From contig NZ_JABWDU010000008.1 of the NCBI RefSeq assembly GCF_013371465.1, positions 1 through 64,000 of the forward strand: a stretch of DNA of 64,000 nt, in the 5' to 3' direction. Of the stretch, positions 33,853 through 42,070 are shown piece after piece (the first letter of the stretch is position 1; every line of letters starts with the position of its first letter). Made by a program: the position numbers and the translations under genes. The stretch comes from Ensifer oleiphilus (GTDB taxonomy: Bacteria > Pseudomonadota > Alphaproteobacteria > Rhizobiales > Rhizobiaceae). Under the pieces are notes generated by a model that was not told the DNA's origin, ran no database searches, and saw nothing but the letters and a program-made list of their open reading frames with translations.

Positions 33853-34911
33853 ATGACGAAGACGAGCAAGAAGAAGGCGACCATCTACGACTTGTCGGTG
33901 CTGTCAGGCAGCTCGCCTTCAACCGTGAGTGCGGTTTTGAACGGCACCTGGCAGAAGCGGCGGATCAAGGAGAGCACGGCCGCACTAATCCGGGATCTGG
34001 CGGAGACCCACCAATACACCGCCAACCGTCAGGCCCGCGGATTGCGCAGCTCCCGCTCCGGCCTCATCGGCCTGCTGCTGCCTGTCCATGACAACCGCTA
34101 CTTCTCCTCGATGGCGCAAACCTTCGAGGCGCATGTCAGAAGCAAGGGTCAATGCCCGATCGTCGTCAGCGCCAGCCGCGACCCGGAAGAGGAACGCAAG
34201 ACGGCCGAAACGCTGATCTCCTACTCGATCGATGAGCTGTTCATCTGCGGCGCGACCGACCCGGATGGCGTGCACGAGGTCTGCGAGACCGTCGGCCTGA
34301 AGCACATCAACATCGACCTGCCCGGCACCAAGGTCCCCTCCGTCATCAGTGACAATTACGAAGGCGGGCGCATGCTGACGGAGGCGATCATCCGCCGCTT
34401 CCCGGCGGATCAGCCGCTTCGCCCGGACGAACTCTATCTCTTCGGCGGTCGCGACGACCATGCCAGCCGCGAGCGTATCCGGGGTTTCCGCGCGGTGAAG
34501 CGCGAACTTCTGGGTGAAGACCCGGACGGCTGCATCCAGCCGACCGGCTACGCCCCCAACAACGCCAGGCTCGCCTTCGAAGCCTTCTACGAAAAACACG
34601 GCAAGCTGCCGCGCGGCGTGTTCATCAACTCCTCGATCAACTTCGAGGGCCTGTTGCGTTTCATGGCGGGACACCCGCACGAAAATTTCGCCGACCTAAC
34701 CGTCGGCTGTTACGACTACGACCCCTTCGCCTCGTTCCTGCCCTTCCCCGTCATCATGATCCGGCAGGATGTCGAGGGCATGATCACCAAGGCATTCGAG
34801 GTGATCGAGGAAGGGCGGCCACAGCCGCGTATTCACCTGATCAGTCCAGAGCTCGTCCAGCCGCGCACCGCGCTGACCGGACCGCTCGACGCGCTCAAGG
34901 ATTTCGGCTGA
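33853..34911 (+). CDS. LacI-family transcriptional regulator of the ketose locus
   Basis: A 352-residue regulator. The N-terminal helix-turn-helix and hinge are visible as TIYDLSVLSGSSPSTVSAVL (residues ~10-29) and later TANRQARGLRSSRSGLIG. A periplasmic-binding-type sensor domain follows. It is longer at the N-terminus than the usual V-A-x-x-A-G-V layout, and the canonical AGVS turn reads LSGSSPSTVS. It is divergent from the sugar operon, with the operator array between, so autoregulation and control of uptake are likely. The inducer is probably a pathway ketose or its phosphate. Confidence 0.9.
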   Translation: MTKTSKKKATIYDLSVLSGSSPSTVSAVLNGTWQKRRIKESTAALIRDLAETHQYTANRQARGLRSSRSGLIGLLLPVHDNRYFSSMAQTFEAHVRSKGQCPIVVSASRDPEEERKTAETLISYSIDELFICGATDPDGVHEVCETVGLKHINIDLPGTKVPSVISDNYEGGRMLTEAIIRRFPADQPLRPDELYLFGGRDDHASRERIRGFRAVKRELLGEDPDGCIQPTGYAPNNARLAFEAFYEKHGKLPRGVFINSSINFEGLLRFMAGHPHENFADLTVGCYDYDPFASFLPFPVIMIRQDVEGMITKAFEVIEEGRPQPRIHLISPELVQPRTALTGPLDALKDFG

Positions 34912-35000
34912 CATAAGTGCGTCGCTGAATTTTCGGCCGTAACGCACAACTACAAGCGATTCATCTGTACATACGCAATATTTCCACGTATTCATTGGAA

Positions 35001-35450
35001 ATGGATGAGATCGACAGAAAAATCATTGGAATTCTCGCGCAGGACTCCCGCAGGTCGCTGACCGATATAGGTGCGGCCGTGGAACTGTCGCCGTCCTCGG
35101 TCAACGAGCGCATCCGCCGGCTCGTTGCGAGCGGGGTGATCCGCCGCTTCACCATTGACGCCGACCATCGCGCGCTCGGGCTCGACGTGCTCGCCTTCGT
35201 CTGGGTCGGGCTTTCCCCGGATGCGGATGAAGAAGCCTTTCGCACCTTCATGGCCGGTCACCCTTCCGTCGCGGAATGTCACCACGTCACCGGCGCCTGG
35301 TCCTATTGCGTCAAGGTGCGCATGCCGTCGCTTGGCGATATCGAGCCTTTTCTGGCCGAGCTCAAGCGTCGCCGCTTTCTCGCCCGCAGCGAGACAGTGA
35401 TTGCCTTGTCGACCGTCAGGGAAACCCAGTTCACCAGCCCGGAGCGCTGA
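35001..35450 (+). CDS. Lrp/AsnC-family transcriptional regulator
   Basis: A 149-residue regulator of normal Lrp length. The N-terminal winged helix is MDEIDRKIIGILAQDSRRSL with SPSSVNERIRRLVASGVI. The C-terminal ligand-binding RAM domain has DVLAFVWVGL, the central AECHHVTGAWSYCVKV and a last VIALSTV strand. The ATG at 35001 gives the standard MDEID start; an in-frame TTG two codons upstream is unlikely. It lies 3 bases before the LysE gene, so it probably controls amino-acid export in response to an amino acid. Confidence 0.9.
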   Translation: MDEIDRKIIGILAQDSRRSLTDIGAAVELSPSSVNERIRRLVASGVIRRFTIDADHRALGLDVLAFVWVGLSPDADEEAFRTFMAGHPSVAECHHVTGAWSYCVKVRMPSLGDIEPFLAELKRRRFLARSETVIALSTVRETQFTSPER

Positions 35451-35453
35451 GCG

Positions 35454-36077
35454 ATGTCTGCATTGTTGTTCGCAAAAGGTCTGCTGCTCGGCCTCGCCAT
35501 TGCCGCTCCCCTCGGCCCGATCGGCGTCTTGTGCATCAACCGCACGCTCGAACGCGGCTTCTGGGCCGGCGTCGCCGGCGGATTGGGGACGGCGCTTGCC
35601 GACGCCAGCTACGCACTCTTGGCGGCCGCCGGCTTTGCCGCTTTTGCGACCCTGCTCGCGACGGTGTCCACACCCCTCAGCCTCGCGGGTGGCGCCTTCA
35701 TGATCTGGCTCGGATGGCGCGGGCTGCAGCCAAGTCCGGTCGCAGCCGCGGCCAAGGTCGGTGGGCGCGATCTCGTCCAGACGACCGCTGCCACCTTCCT
35801 GCTGACCATCGCCAACCCGCTGACGATCCTGTCCTTTGCGGCGTTCTTTGCGGTCCTTGGCCTGGCGAAGACAGGCGGGCTTGCCGACGCCGCCATCGTC
35901 GTTGCCGGTGTTTTCCTCGGTTCGCTTGCCTGGTGGATGCTTCTCAGCGGCGGGATTTCCCTTGCCCGGGCACGCCTGCCCGACAGTTTCGTCACGTGGG
36001 TCTCACGTCTTTCGGGCCTCGTGTTGATCGCCTTCGGCGCAGTGGCAATCGGCTCGGTCGTCGTGAACCTCATCTAG
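35454..36077 (+). CDS. LysE-family amino-acid exporter
   Basis: A 207-residue membrane protein with five to six hydrophobic helices. The N-terminal signature is GLAIAAPLGPIGVLCINRTLERGF, the G-P-x-x-x-x-x-x-x-x-x-x-G block of the LysE/RhtB superfamily. LLTIANPLTILSFAAFFA near residue 113 is the second conserved block with its NP pair. It exports amino acids or related metabolites across the inner membrane. Co-transcription with the Lrp regulator points to an amino acid as signal and substrate. Its stop codon overlaps the first base pairs of the downstream repeat element. Confidence 0.9.
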   Translation: MSALLFAKGLLLGLAIAAPLGPIGVLCINRTLERGFWAGVAGGLGTALADASYALLAAAGFAAFATLLATVSTPLSLAGGAFMIWLGWRGLQPSPVAAAAKVGGRDLVQTTAATFLLTIANPLTILSFAAFFAVLGLAKTGGLADAAIVVAGVFLGSLAWWMLLSGGISLARARLPDSFVTWVSRLSGLVLIAFGAVAIGSVVVNLI

Positions 36078-36345
36078 AGCGCTTCACCTTTAAACGGAAG
36101 CATTCTGCCGGAAGGAACTTCGGCCAGGACCAAGGCGGTTGGTGAGGAGCGCAGCAGAAGCTGCGGTCGAGACGGCCGCCGCCGGTAATGGCCGAAATTC
36201 ATCCGGCCCTTCGGGTTGGCTCAAAACGGCCGCCCACTGTGTCGGATGGCTTGCCCGATGGACTGGCAGCGCTCTGCGCCATCCTTCGTGTGGAGCGGCC
36301 GTTTTGAGCCAACAGAATCGCTTCCGTTTAAAGGTGAAGCGCTCT
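36076..36345. repeat. 270-bp nested inverted-repeat element (MITE-like or giant hairpin)
   Basis: The outer arms are 36076-36107 and 36313-36345, reverse complements over ~32 bases except for one missing base. They begin AGAGCGCTTCACCTTTAAAC, a sequence I recognise as a rhizobial dispersed intergenic motif. The inner arms are perfect 18-mers at 36215-36232 and 36296-36313 (GTTGGCTCAAAACGGCCG and its complement). Further complementarity (GGATGG/CCATCC) lies between them. A partial extra copy, AGCGCTTCACCGGAAG, follows at 36346. There is no open frame of note inside. It lies between the convergent LysE and GFA genes. Confidence 0.75.
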
Positions 36346-36380
36346 AGCGCTTCACCGGAAGAAGGCCGCGCTGGCGCAGC

Positions 36381-36797
36381 CTATTCGGCCGCCGGCCTGA
36401 CGCATTCGACATGCCACCATTTCGGGCGTCCGCCACGGTAGCTGTGCGAGACCGGGATGAGTTCGGCAGCGCTGGTCTTGTCGAAGCACCCGAGCATCAA
36501 TGCCACGACGGGCGCATCGTCTATTGCGCCGATCGTGCTGCCGCAGGTGCCGCAGAAGGCCCGGCTGGAATAGTCTGACGAGCGATAGGTCGAGGGCACT
36601 CCGCCAGGCCCCGTCCAGGCAACGGCATCGCTTGGGAATTCGACCCAGGCGACGGTTAGCGCGCCCGAGTGCCTTTGGCACAGTTTGCAGGAGCAGGTGT
36701 GCGGTTTTCCGGCCGGCCCTTTCGCCTCGAACCGGATTGCTCCGCATAGGCATCCGCCTGTGTGCGGCTTGTTCTTTTTGGTCGCGGCTCTCGTCAC
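36381..36797 (-). CDS. GFA-family protein (glutathione-dependent formaldehyde-activating-like, zinc-binding)
   Basis: A 138-residue protein of the Gfa fold. The zinc cysteines are in GGCLCGAIRFEAKG, TCSCKLCQRHSG and FCGTCGSTIG. The family is named for a glutathione-formaldehyde-linked member, but most members, including this one, have no tested activity. It starts with GTG at 36797, supported by GGAGG 7 bases upstream. It stands alone, and its 3' end faces the repeat element. Confidence 0.85.
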   Translation of the reverse strand: MTRAATKKNKPHTGGCLCGAIRFEAKGPAGKPHTCSCKLCQRHSGALTVAWVEFPSDAVAWTGPGGVPSTYRSSDYSSRAFCGTCGSTIGAIDDAPVVALMLGCFDKTSAAELIPVSHSYRGGRPKWWHVECVRPAAE

Positions 36798-37041
36798 GCG
36801 TTACCTCCAGCTGCAGTCTCGAATCATAATCAGCATAACTTGCAACGGGCAGATTAGTGTAGCGCCGCGATGACACACCCCATGAGGGCATCCGCGCGTT
36901 TGATCTTGGTGGCAGCGGCCTCAGTAACGACTTCACCAAGATCCGAAAAGCGCAACTTCATCGCGACGCCGTCCGGACAAACGCGGCGCCGTAGCAGCAT
37001 GCCCGAAAACGTGACTTGTCTTGGGGAGCGTCAGCCGACAA

Positions 37042-38046
37042 TCAATAAAACCATGCGCCGATGTCGCGAAACGCACGCTTGCTCTGGTCACGCCTGTTGC
37101 CGTCCCGCGCAGACGTGCCCTCGCCGATCGGCAGGCTGAAGCCGAAGGGATCGGACGGTTCACCGCCTCTGTCTGCCCAGTAGGCATCGAGATCGGCAAC
37201 CATCATCCGCCGACGTTTACGCCGGCGGCGATTGATCACGTGCCTGTCGTTGGAAACGGCATAGATGTGCTTTGCGTTGCCCTCGGAGGCGAGCCCCTGC
37301 AGCGTCAGCAGAACGGCGTCTTTCGGCCGTAAGCCACCGAGGTCGCGGGTGGCGGTGATCAGCGCCCGCTTGCCATCGCCTCCGCGCGGCCCCTGCATGC
37401 CGCCGATCACCAGGCTATAGGCGTCATCATCGCAGCGCACGAAGGCGAAACTCACCGTGCAAAGCGCATAACGATCGCTTTGGCGGCTAAGCCTGATCGC
37501 AAAGGCGCCCTCGTGGCGCCCACCGCAATGGTCGGCCAACAGCAACTGGACACGGTAATTTTCACCGCGCCCGCCGACCGTTCCCATCTCCATCGATGTA
37601 CCGCGCCAAAGCGCCATCAGCGAACGGCGCGACAGGACTTCGCTCGCAACATCGAAATGGTTCGTCAGCAGTTCAAGCCGCTGACTTGATCGAGCACCGT
37701 GCAGCAGAAATGTCGGTACCGACTTGCGAATGAGATCGTCGTGCGGAAGACCCAATTTGTAGCGGTCGCCGAACGCGCCGAGAAAAGTGAGCCATCGGGT
37801 CGTTAGCACCGGGTGGCGGGCGAGACGCATCGAGAACACCACCGCGCGCTTCAACGTCAGCCGCCCGCCAAGCTTGAGAACCTGCCACAGGATCTGACGG
37901 CCCGACCGGCCACGCTCCGGCATGTTGGCGGCGGCGACGAAGCCGACAGATGCCGGCTGGGTTTCAACTCTCTCACCACCGCCGTTGGGCAGCGATGGCA
38001 AGTCCGATCGAGCGCTGTATTGCGGCAAACGACCTTCCAGGGACAT
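37042..38046 (-). CDS. VirK/YbjX-family (DUF535) protein
   Basis: A 334-residue protein. Cues of the VirK/YbjX family are the central REDQYRV-like stretch, here GRGENYRVQLLLADHCGGRHEGAFAI in two parts, LCTVSFAFV near residue 215 and the late NDRHVINRRRRKRR then DLDAYWADRGG. In enterics, members affect the cell envelope and antimicrobial-peptide resistance; the rhizobial function is not known to me. I chose ATG 38046 for the length and the following MSLEGRL; the upstream open frame adds 38 basic residues. The gap 36798-37041 before it holds nothing I can name. Confidence 0.75.
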   Translation of the reverse strand: MSLEGRLPQYSARSDLPSLPNGGGERVETQPASVGFVAAANMPERGRSGRQILWQVLKLGGRLTLKRAVVFSMRLARHPVLTTRWLTFLGAFGDRYKLGLPHDDLIRKSVPTFLLHGARSSQRLELLTNHFDVASEVLSRRSLMALWRGTSMEMGTVGGRGENYRVQLLLADHCGGRHEGAFAIRLSRQSDRYALCTVSFAFVRCDDDAYSLVIGGMQGPRGGDGKRALITATRDLGGLRPKDAVLLTLQGLASEGNAKHIYAVSNDRHVINRRRRKRRRMMVADLDAYWADRGGEPSDPFGFSLPIGEGTSARDGNRRDQSKRAFRDIGAWFY

Positions 38047-38265
38047 GGCGTAATTCCTTGAAAGCAAATGCTTGTCCAAGCACCGCCGGGATATCCGGCA
38101 TCGCTGGGTTTGCCTCCTGTTTGTCAAGGAAATGCGGAGATGTGATCGGGAAACGAGCACCCCTTGGCGGAGCGGACTGCGAGCATCTGCAATGCCGACG
38201 CGCGGCTGTTGCCGCGCGCTGCCGAGGGCCTGGTAAGGCCCCTTCGAAACGGATGTTGGTTATGC

Positions 38266-39438
38266 TCAGGCGGCGCTTTCGCGCGGCAGCATAATCGTGA
38301 TCATCGCTCCGCCGCCGGGGCGCGCTGCGAATTCCAGCCGGCCGCCATGGGCCTTGGCAATCGCCTGCACGACGGAGAGGCCAAGACCGGTCCCGCCGGT
38401 TGCCCGCGAACGGGACGCGTCCCCGCGCCAGAACAGGTCGATCGAGTGCGTCGATACATCGTCCGGAAGCCCGGGCCCGCGATCAAGCACCCGGATGAAG
38501 GCCTCGTCCGCGCCGCGCGCGCCGGTCTCGCACCGAAGAACGCCGCCCGATGACGCATAGCGACAGGCATTTTCGACGAGCGCAAGCAATGCCTGCCGCA
38601 GGCGCTGGGAATCGCCGGACACCAACGCCGGTGCAAGTGCCACCTCAAGCGAGAGCCCGGCAGATGCAAGGATCGTGCGGGACGCGCCGAGAACCTGCGT
38701 CGCCTCGGCCGCGAGATCGACGGCGCCGCGCTGCGTGACGAGCTTCTGGCCTGCGGCAAGCGAGAGTGTGCGCAAATCCTCGACCAGGGCGGACAGGCCT
38801 TCGACTTGCACGAGCAGCTGTCGCACGCGCTCCTGCTCCAGCGGAAAGACGCCATCGGCCATCCCTTGCAGGTTGCCTTGCAGGATCGTCAACGGCGTAC
38901 GCAGCTCATGGGCCACCGCCATCGTGTTGAAGCGCAGTCGGCTTTCCATGCTTTCGAGCTCTGCCGCCAGTTCATCGAACGTTTTCATCAACGTCGCCAC
39001 TTCTTTCGCCCCCTTCCTGACGGAGCCGACGCGAACTGCGAAATCGCCGGCACGTAGGTCTTCGGTCGCCTGCGCCAGCAGTTCCAAGGGACGGCTGATC
39101 TTGCGGGCAAGCCAGTAGCCGATCAGGCTGCAGGTTGCCGCAGCGATGGCTCCAAAGGTTATGATCGAGATATCGACCTCCCGCTCTCCCCATTCCTGTA
39201 TTCGTGGAATGTTGTTGACCAGGGCACGAAGATGTCCGTCCTGGGGCATGCGGCCTGCATTGATATCGTTGTAAGCCTGCGCGGCACCGGGCGGCAGTTC
39301 ATCGAGCAGACGCTGCTCAAGATCCGATTCCATCCAGCTGACGCCGAAATAGACGATACAGACACTCACCACGAGAAGGATCGCCGTTGTCATGGCGGTG
39401 AGAAGACTGAGCGGCATTCGCGACATTCTGATCTTCAT
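38266..39438 (-). CDS. Sensor histidine kinase (BaeS-like)
   Basis: A 390-residue two-helix membrane kinase. The N-terminal helix is MTTAILLVVSVCIVYFG, then a short periplasmic loop of about 75 residues, a second helix near residue 93-110 and a HAMP domain (SRPLELLAQATEDLRAGDFAVRV). The phosphoacceptor motif AVAHELRTPLTILQGNLQG lies near residue 174. The ATPase has VENACRYAS, DRGPGLPDD and GTGLGLSVV. It is coupled to the response regulator by a 4-base overlap. The small periplasmic domain suggests an envelope or simple chemical signal. BaeS-like is a resemblance; orthology is not claimed. Confidence 0.9.
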   Translation of the reverse strand: MKIRMSRMPLSLLTAMTTAILLVVSVCIVYFGVSWMESDLEQRLLDELPPGAAQAYNDINAGRMPQDGHLRALVNNIPRIQEWGEREVDISIITFGAIAAATCSLIGYWLARKISRPLELLAQATEDLRAGDFAVRVGSVRKGAKEVATLMKTFDELAAELESMESRLRFNTMAVAHELRTPLTILQGNLQGMADGVFPLEQERVRQLLVQVEGLSALVEDLRTLSLAAGQKLVTQRGAVDLAAEATQVLGASRTILASAGLSLEVALAPALVSGDSQRLRQALLALVENACRYASSGGVLRCETGARGADEAFIRVLDRGPGLPDDVSTHSIDLFWRGDASRSRATGGTGLGLSVVQAIAKAHGGRLEFAARPGGGAMITIMLPRESAA

Positions 39439-40130
39439 CTCGGCTCCACGAACCGGTAGCCGACGCCGCGAACCGCGGAGAAGAAACCGCAGGCGCCGAG
39501 ATCCTCGAGTTTGCGCCGAAGGTTGGCGACATGGGTGTCGACCGTTCGCGCCAGCGCGTCACTGTCGGGAAGGCAGGCATCGAGAATGTCGGCTCGCTCG
39601 AAGGCATGCGTCGGGCGTCGGATCATATGGGCCAGGATACGAAACTCGCTGAGTGTCAGCGGCAGGGACTGGCGCTTGCCTGTGGTTTCGACAAAGGCCG
39701 CATGCGCATCGAGATCGACCTCGACATTTTCGAAGCGCAGCACCGTGGCGCCGGCGCCGTTTCGCGTCCGCCGCAGAACTGCATTGACGCGGGCCACGAC
39801 CTCCTGCGGGTTGAACGGCTTGACGACATAGTCGTCCGCACCGAGCCTCAGCCCCGCCAGCCGATCGAGATCCTCGGCCAATGCCGTCACCATGATCGTC
39901 GGCGTGTTGCTCTCGCGGCGGATGCGCGCCAGCACCTCGAAACCGTCGAGCCGCGGGATGCGCACGTCGAGGAGAACGAGATCAGGCGAAAGCACGGAAT
40001 GATGGGTGAGCGCGGTTTCGCCGTCCGCCGCCCGTACCGTCCTGAAGCCGTCACGCACGAGGTAAGCATCGAGGATCTGCGCGATCTCCGGCTCGTCCTC
40101 GACCAAAAGGATGAGACCCTTGTCGACCAT
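39435..40130 (-). CDS. OmpR/BaeR-family response regulator
   Basis: A 231-residue regulator with a receiver and a winged-helix domain. The acidic pocket is VEDEPE near residue 9, the phosphoacceptor Asp lies in LVLLDVRIPRLDGF near residue 52, and the switch lysine is in YVVKPFNPQEV near 101. The C-terminal half ends GVGYRFVEPR. ATG 40130 with GAGGAG upstream is preferred to a TTG two codons earlier. The gene is first in the pair and probably controls its own promoter in the gap 40131-40489. Confidence 0.92.
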   Translation of the reverse strand: MVDKGLILLVEDEPEIAQILDAYLVRDGFRTVRAADGETALTHHSVLSPDLVLLDVRIPRLDGFEVLARIRRESNTPTIMVTALAEDLDRLAGLRLGADDYVVKPFNPQEVVARVNAVLRRTRNGAGATVLRFENVEVDLDAHAAFVETTGKRQSLPLTLSEFRILAHMIRRPTHAFERADILDACLPDSDALARTVDTHVANLRRKLEDLGACGFFSAVRGVGYRFVEPR

Positions 40131-40136
40131 CTGCAA

Positions 40137-40489
40137 ACTCCTCGCGCATGTGTTGTGGCAACGAGCTTATGGGATGAAAAAATTCGGGTTGCAATTCATC
40201 CGGGCAGCGCTGGACACCATCGCCGACCGTTCCGCATCAAGCGTTCTTCGTTTCTCCGCCATTTCTTGACAAATCGCGTCGAGTGTCCGCCTGCCACCGT
40301 CGGATCGAGTGTCGAACGCACGGTGTATGTGCCCTCGAATGCCGATTTTGCGGCTTCATCCCAGATTCCACTGACCGACATAACCAACGCTCCGGAAAGC
40401 CTTCGCGATCCCGGCCAAGCAAGCGGCGCTGACGCTTTTCGTACGATGGCTCGCGCAGGGCCGCAAGCAAACCCAAGAGGGGAATTCTC
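40137..40489. other. Divergent intergenic region, regulator to fabZ
   Basis: About 350 bases between the response regulator and FabZ. No gene is supported; short frames on both strands have no recognisable family. Promoters for both divergent genes must be here. Just before fabZ there is AGAGGGGAATTCTC, which gives a good ribosome binding site. I see no strong palindrome. Confidence 0.4.
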
Positions 40490-40978
40490 ATGCCTGTTGA
40501 AACGAGCGAACTGACGTCAGCCGATATCGGCAAGATCTTGCAATGTATCCCGCATCGTTACCCCTTTCTGCTGATCGACAGGCTAGTTTCGATCCGCGGC
40601 GAAGAAAGCGGCATTGGGATTAAGAACGTTTCAATGAACGAACCGCAGTTCCAGGGGCACTTCCCTGGCAATCCGGTCTTTCCCGGGGCGCTGATCATCG
40701 AGGGCATGGCGCAAACTGCCGGTGTCATGTGTGCGGCCGCCAAGCTTGCCGTGGGTTTGACGCCAAAGATCATCTACATGCTGACGGTGGACAAGGCCCG
40801 ATTTCGCAAGCCCGTTCGCCCGGGTGACGTCATCGAGTATCACCTGACGAAGCTCGCCTATCGTCGCAATGTCTGGCGCTATCGCGGCGAGGCACGCGTC
40901 GATGGCGCATGCGTTGCCGAGGCCGAGATTGCGGCTTACCTGGAGACAGAGGAACAGCGACCCGACGCCGCGGCTTGA
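40490..40978 (+). CDS. fabZ: Beta-hydroxyacyl-ACP dehydratase, FabZ family
   Basis: A 162-residue hot-dog-fold enzyme. IPHRYPFLLIDRL lies at the N-terminus, and GHFPGNPVFPGALIIEGMAQ near residue 59 carries the catalytic histidine and glutamate. It dehydrates 3-hydroxyacyl-ACP in fatty acid elongation. It is not next to lpxD or lpxA, the usual company of the housekeeping fabZ, so this is probably a second copy with a special chain or condition. It is followed, after a 255-base gap without a supported gene, by a membrane phosphatase on the same strand. Confidence 0.88.
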   Translation: MPVETSELTSADIGKILQCIPHRYPFLLIDRLVSIRGEESGIGIKNVSMNEPQFQGHFPGNPVFPGALIIEGMAQTAGVMCAAAKLAVGLTPKIIYMLTVDKARFRKPVRPGDVIEYHLTKLAYRRNVWRYRGEARVDGACVAEAEIAAYLETEEQRPDAAA

Positions 40979-41233
40979 ACCCGTTCTCCGCGGCGGGCGG
41001 CGATCCGAACGGTCACCCGCCCTCTCCTATGCGAAGGTGCCGCGTAGCACCTCCTCCGCATCCGGGTCCGCAACGATGGGCGGGCGGAAAACGCTGCCCG
41101 ACAGCTTGGCGCCGTACGCGGAAGACCGATGCGTCTTCCGCTCCGAGCCTTCTCCAGTTACCCGCCCATCCTTGACAGTCACCAGCAATTCTCGCGCTCG
41201 CCTCCTCCTGTTTTCCCATCGCGAGCGTTCGGA

Positions 41234-42031
41234 ATGTCCAGCATCCTGCAATCCATCACGACACCAGCTGCCGGCCATTGGTGGCGGGTTGCCAATCCCC
41301 TGACATGGCCAGCCCGATTGCAGGCCCACATCTGCCGACACCCGGTTCAGACGGCCGCTTCGGCAACGATATTTGCGGGCTTCGTGTTCATGGCTTTTCC
41401 CGGCATCGATCTGGCCGTGTCACGCTGGGCGGCGGCAGGCAACGCAGACTTTCCGTTGTCGCGGGAGCACGCACTGCGTCTGCTGCGTGACTTCAACCGC
41501 CTGATCCCGATTTTGCTCCTGCCCGCCCTCGCGGTCATGCTTGCTGGGCAGATGCGTCGGCCGCGCGCATGGCTGCCACGTCCGCATAAAATATTGTTTT
41601 TCCTGACGTTCTATGCACTCGGCCCAGGGCTGATCATCCAGCTTCTGAAAAGGTTGGTCGGCCGTGCCCGTCCTTCCGAGATCATCGAGTTCGGCGGAAC
41701 GCTGCCATTTACACCCGCCTGGCAGGTTTCCGGCGCGTGCTCGCGCAGTTGTTCGTTTGCGTCTGGCGAATCGGCGACAGCGATTGCCTTGATCGCCTTG
41801 GCATTCTTCCTGCCCCCCGCTTGGCGTTGGAAGGCGGTCGCAGCTCTGGTGCCTGTCGTGCTCGTCTTTTCGCTCAACCGTATCGCCTTCGGCGCGCATT
41901 TTCTCTCGGATGTCGTGCTCGCCTGGTTGCTGATGCTCTGGATCATGCTGTGGCTATGGTCCGTGTTTGCAGCCCAAGGCGCGCGCATCGATGCCGCGCT
42001 GACGCGTGACCGACGCCCCATCGAAGCCTGA
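41234..42031 (+). CDS. PAP2-superfamily membrane phosphatase
   Basis: A 265-residue membrane protein with about five to six helices. The acid phosphatase motifs are present: C1 is KRLVGRARP near residue 139, and C3 is NRIAFGAHFLSD near 216. C2 reads SCSFASGESA near 172, with glutamate where the textbook motif has histidine (PSGH). Lipid phosphate or lipid A phosphatases (LpxE-like) are the nearest kind. The start is uncertain: ATG 41234 gives the leanest protein, while the frame stays open to 41129. It follows fabZ, which hints at envelope lipid work, but this is only context. Confidence 0.78.
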   Translation: MSSILQSITTPAAGHWWRVANPLTWPARLQAHICRHPVQTAASATIFAGFVFMAFPGIDLAVSRWAAAGNADFPLSREHALRLLRDFNRLIPILLLPALAVMLAGQMRRPRAWLPRPHKILFFLTFYALGPGLIIQLLKRLVGRARPSEIIEFGGTLPFTPAWQVSGACSRSCSFASGESATAIALIALAFFLPPAWRWKAVAALVPVVLVFSLNRIAFGAHFLSDVVLAWLLMLWIMLWLWSVFAAQGARIDAALTRDRRPIEA

Positions 42032-42070
42032 GATCGGCGGCAACCTTGCCGCCGGCCGCTTGGCGTTTGA

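Noticed and set aside
40237-40533. Short reverse frame across the fabZ start
   Set aside because: No domain and it overlaps fabZ on the opposite strand.
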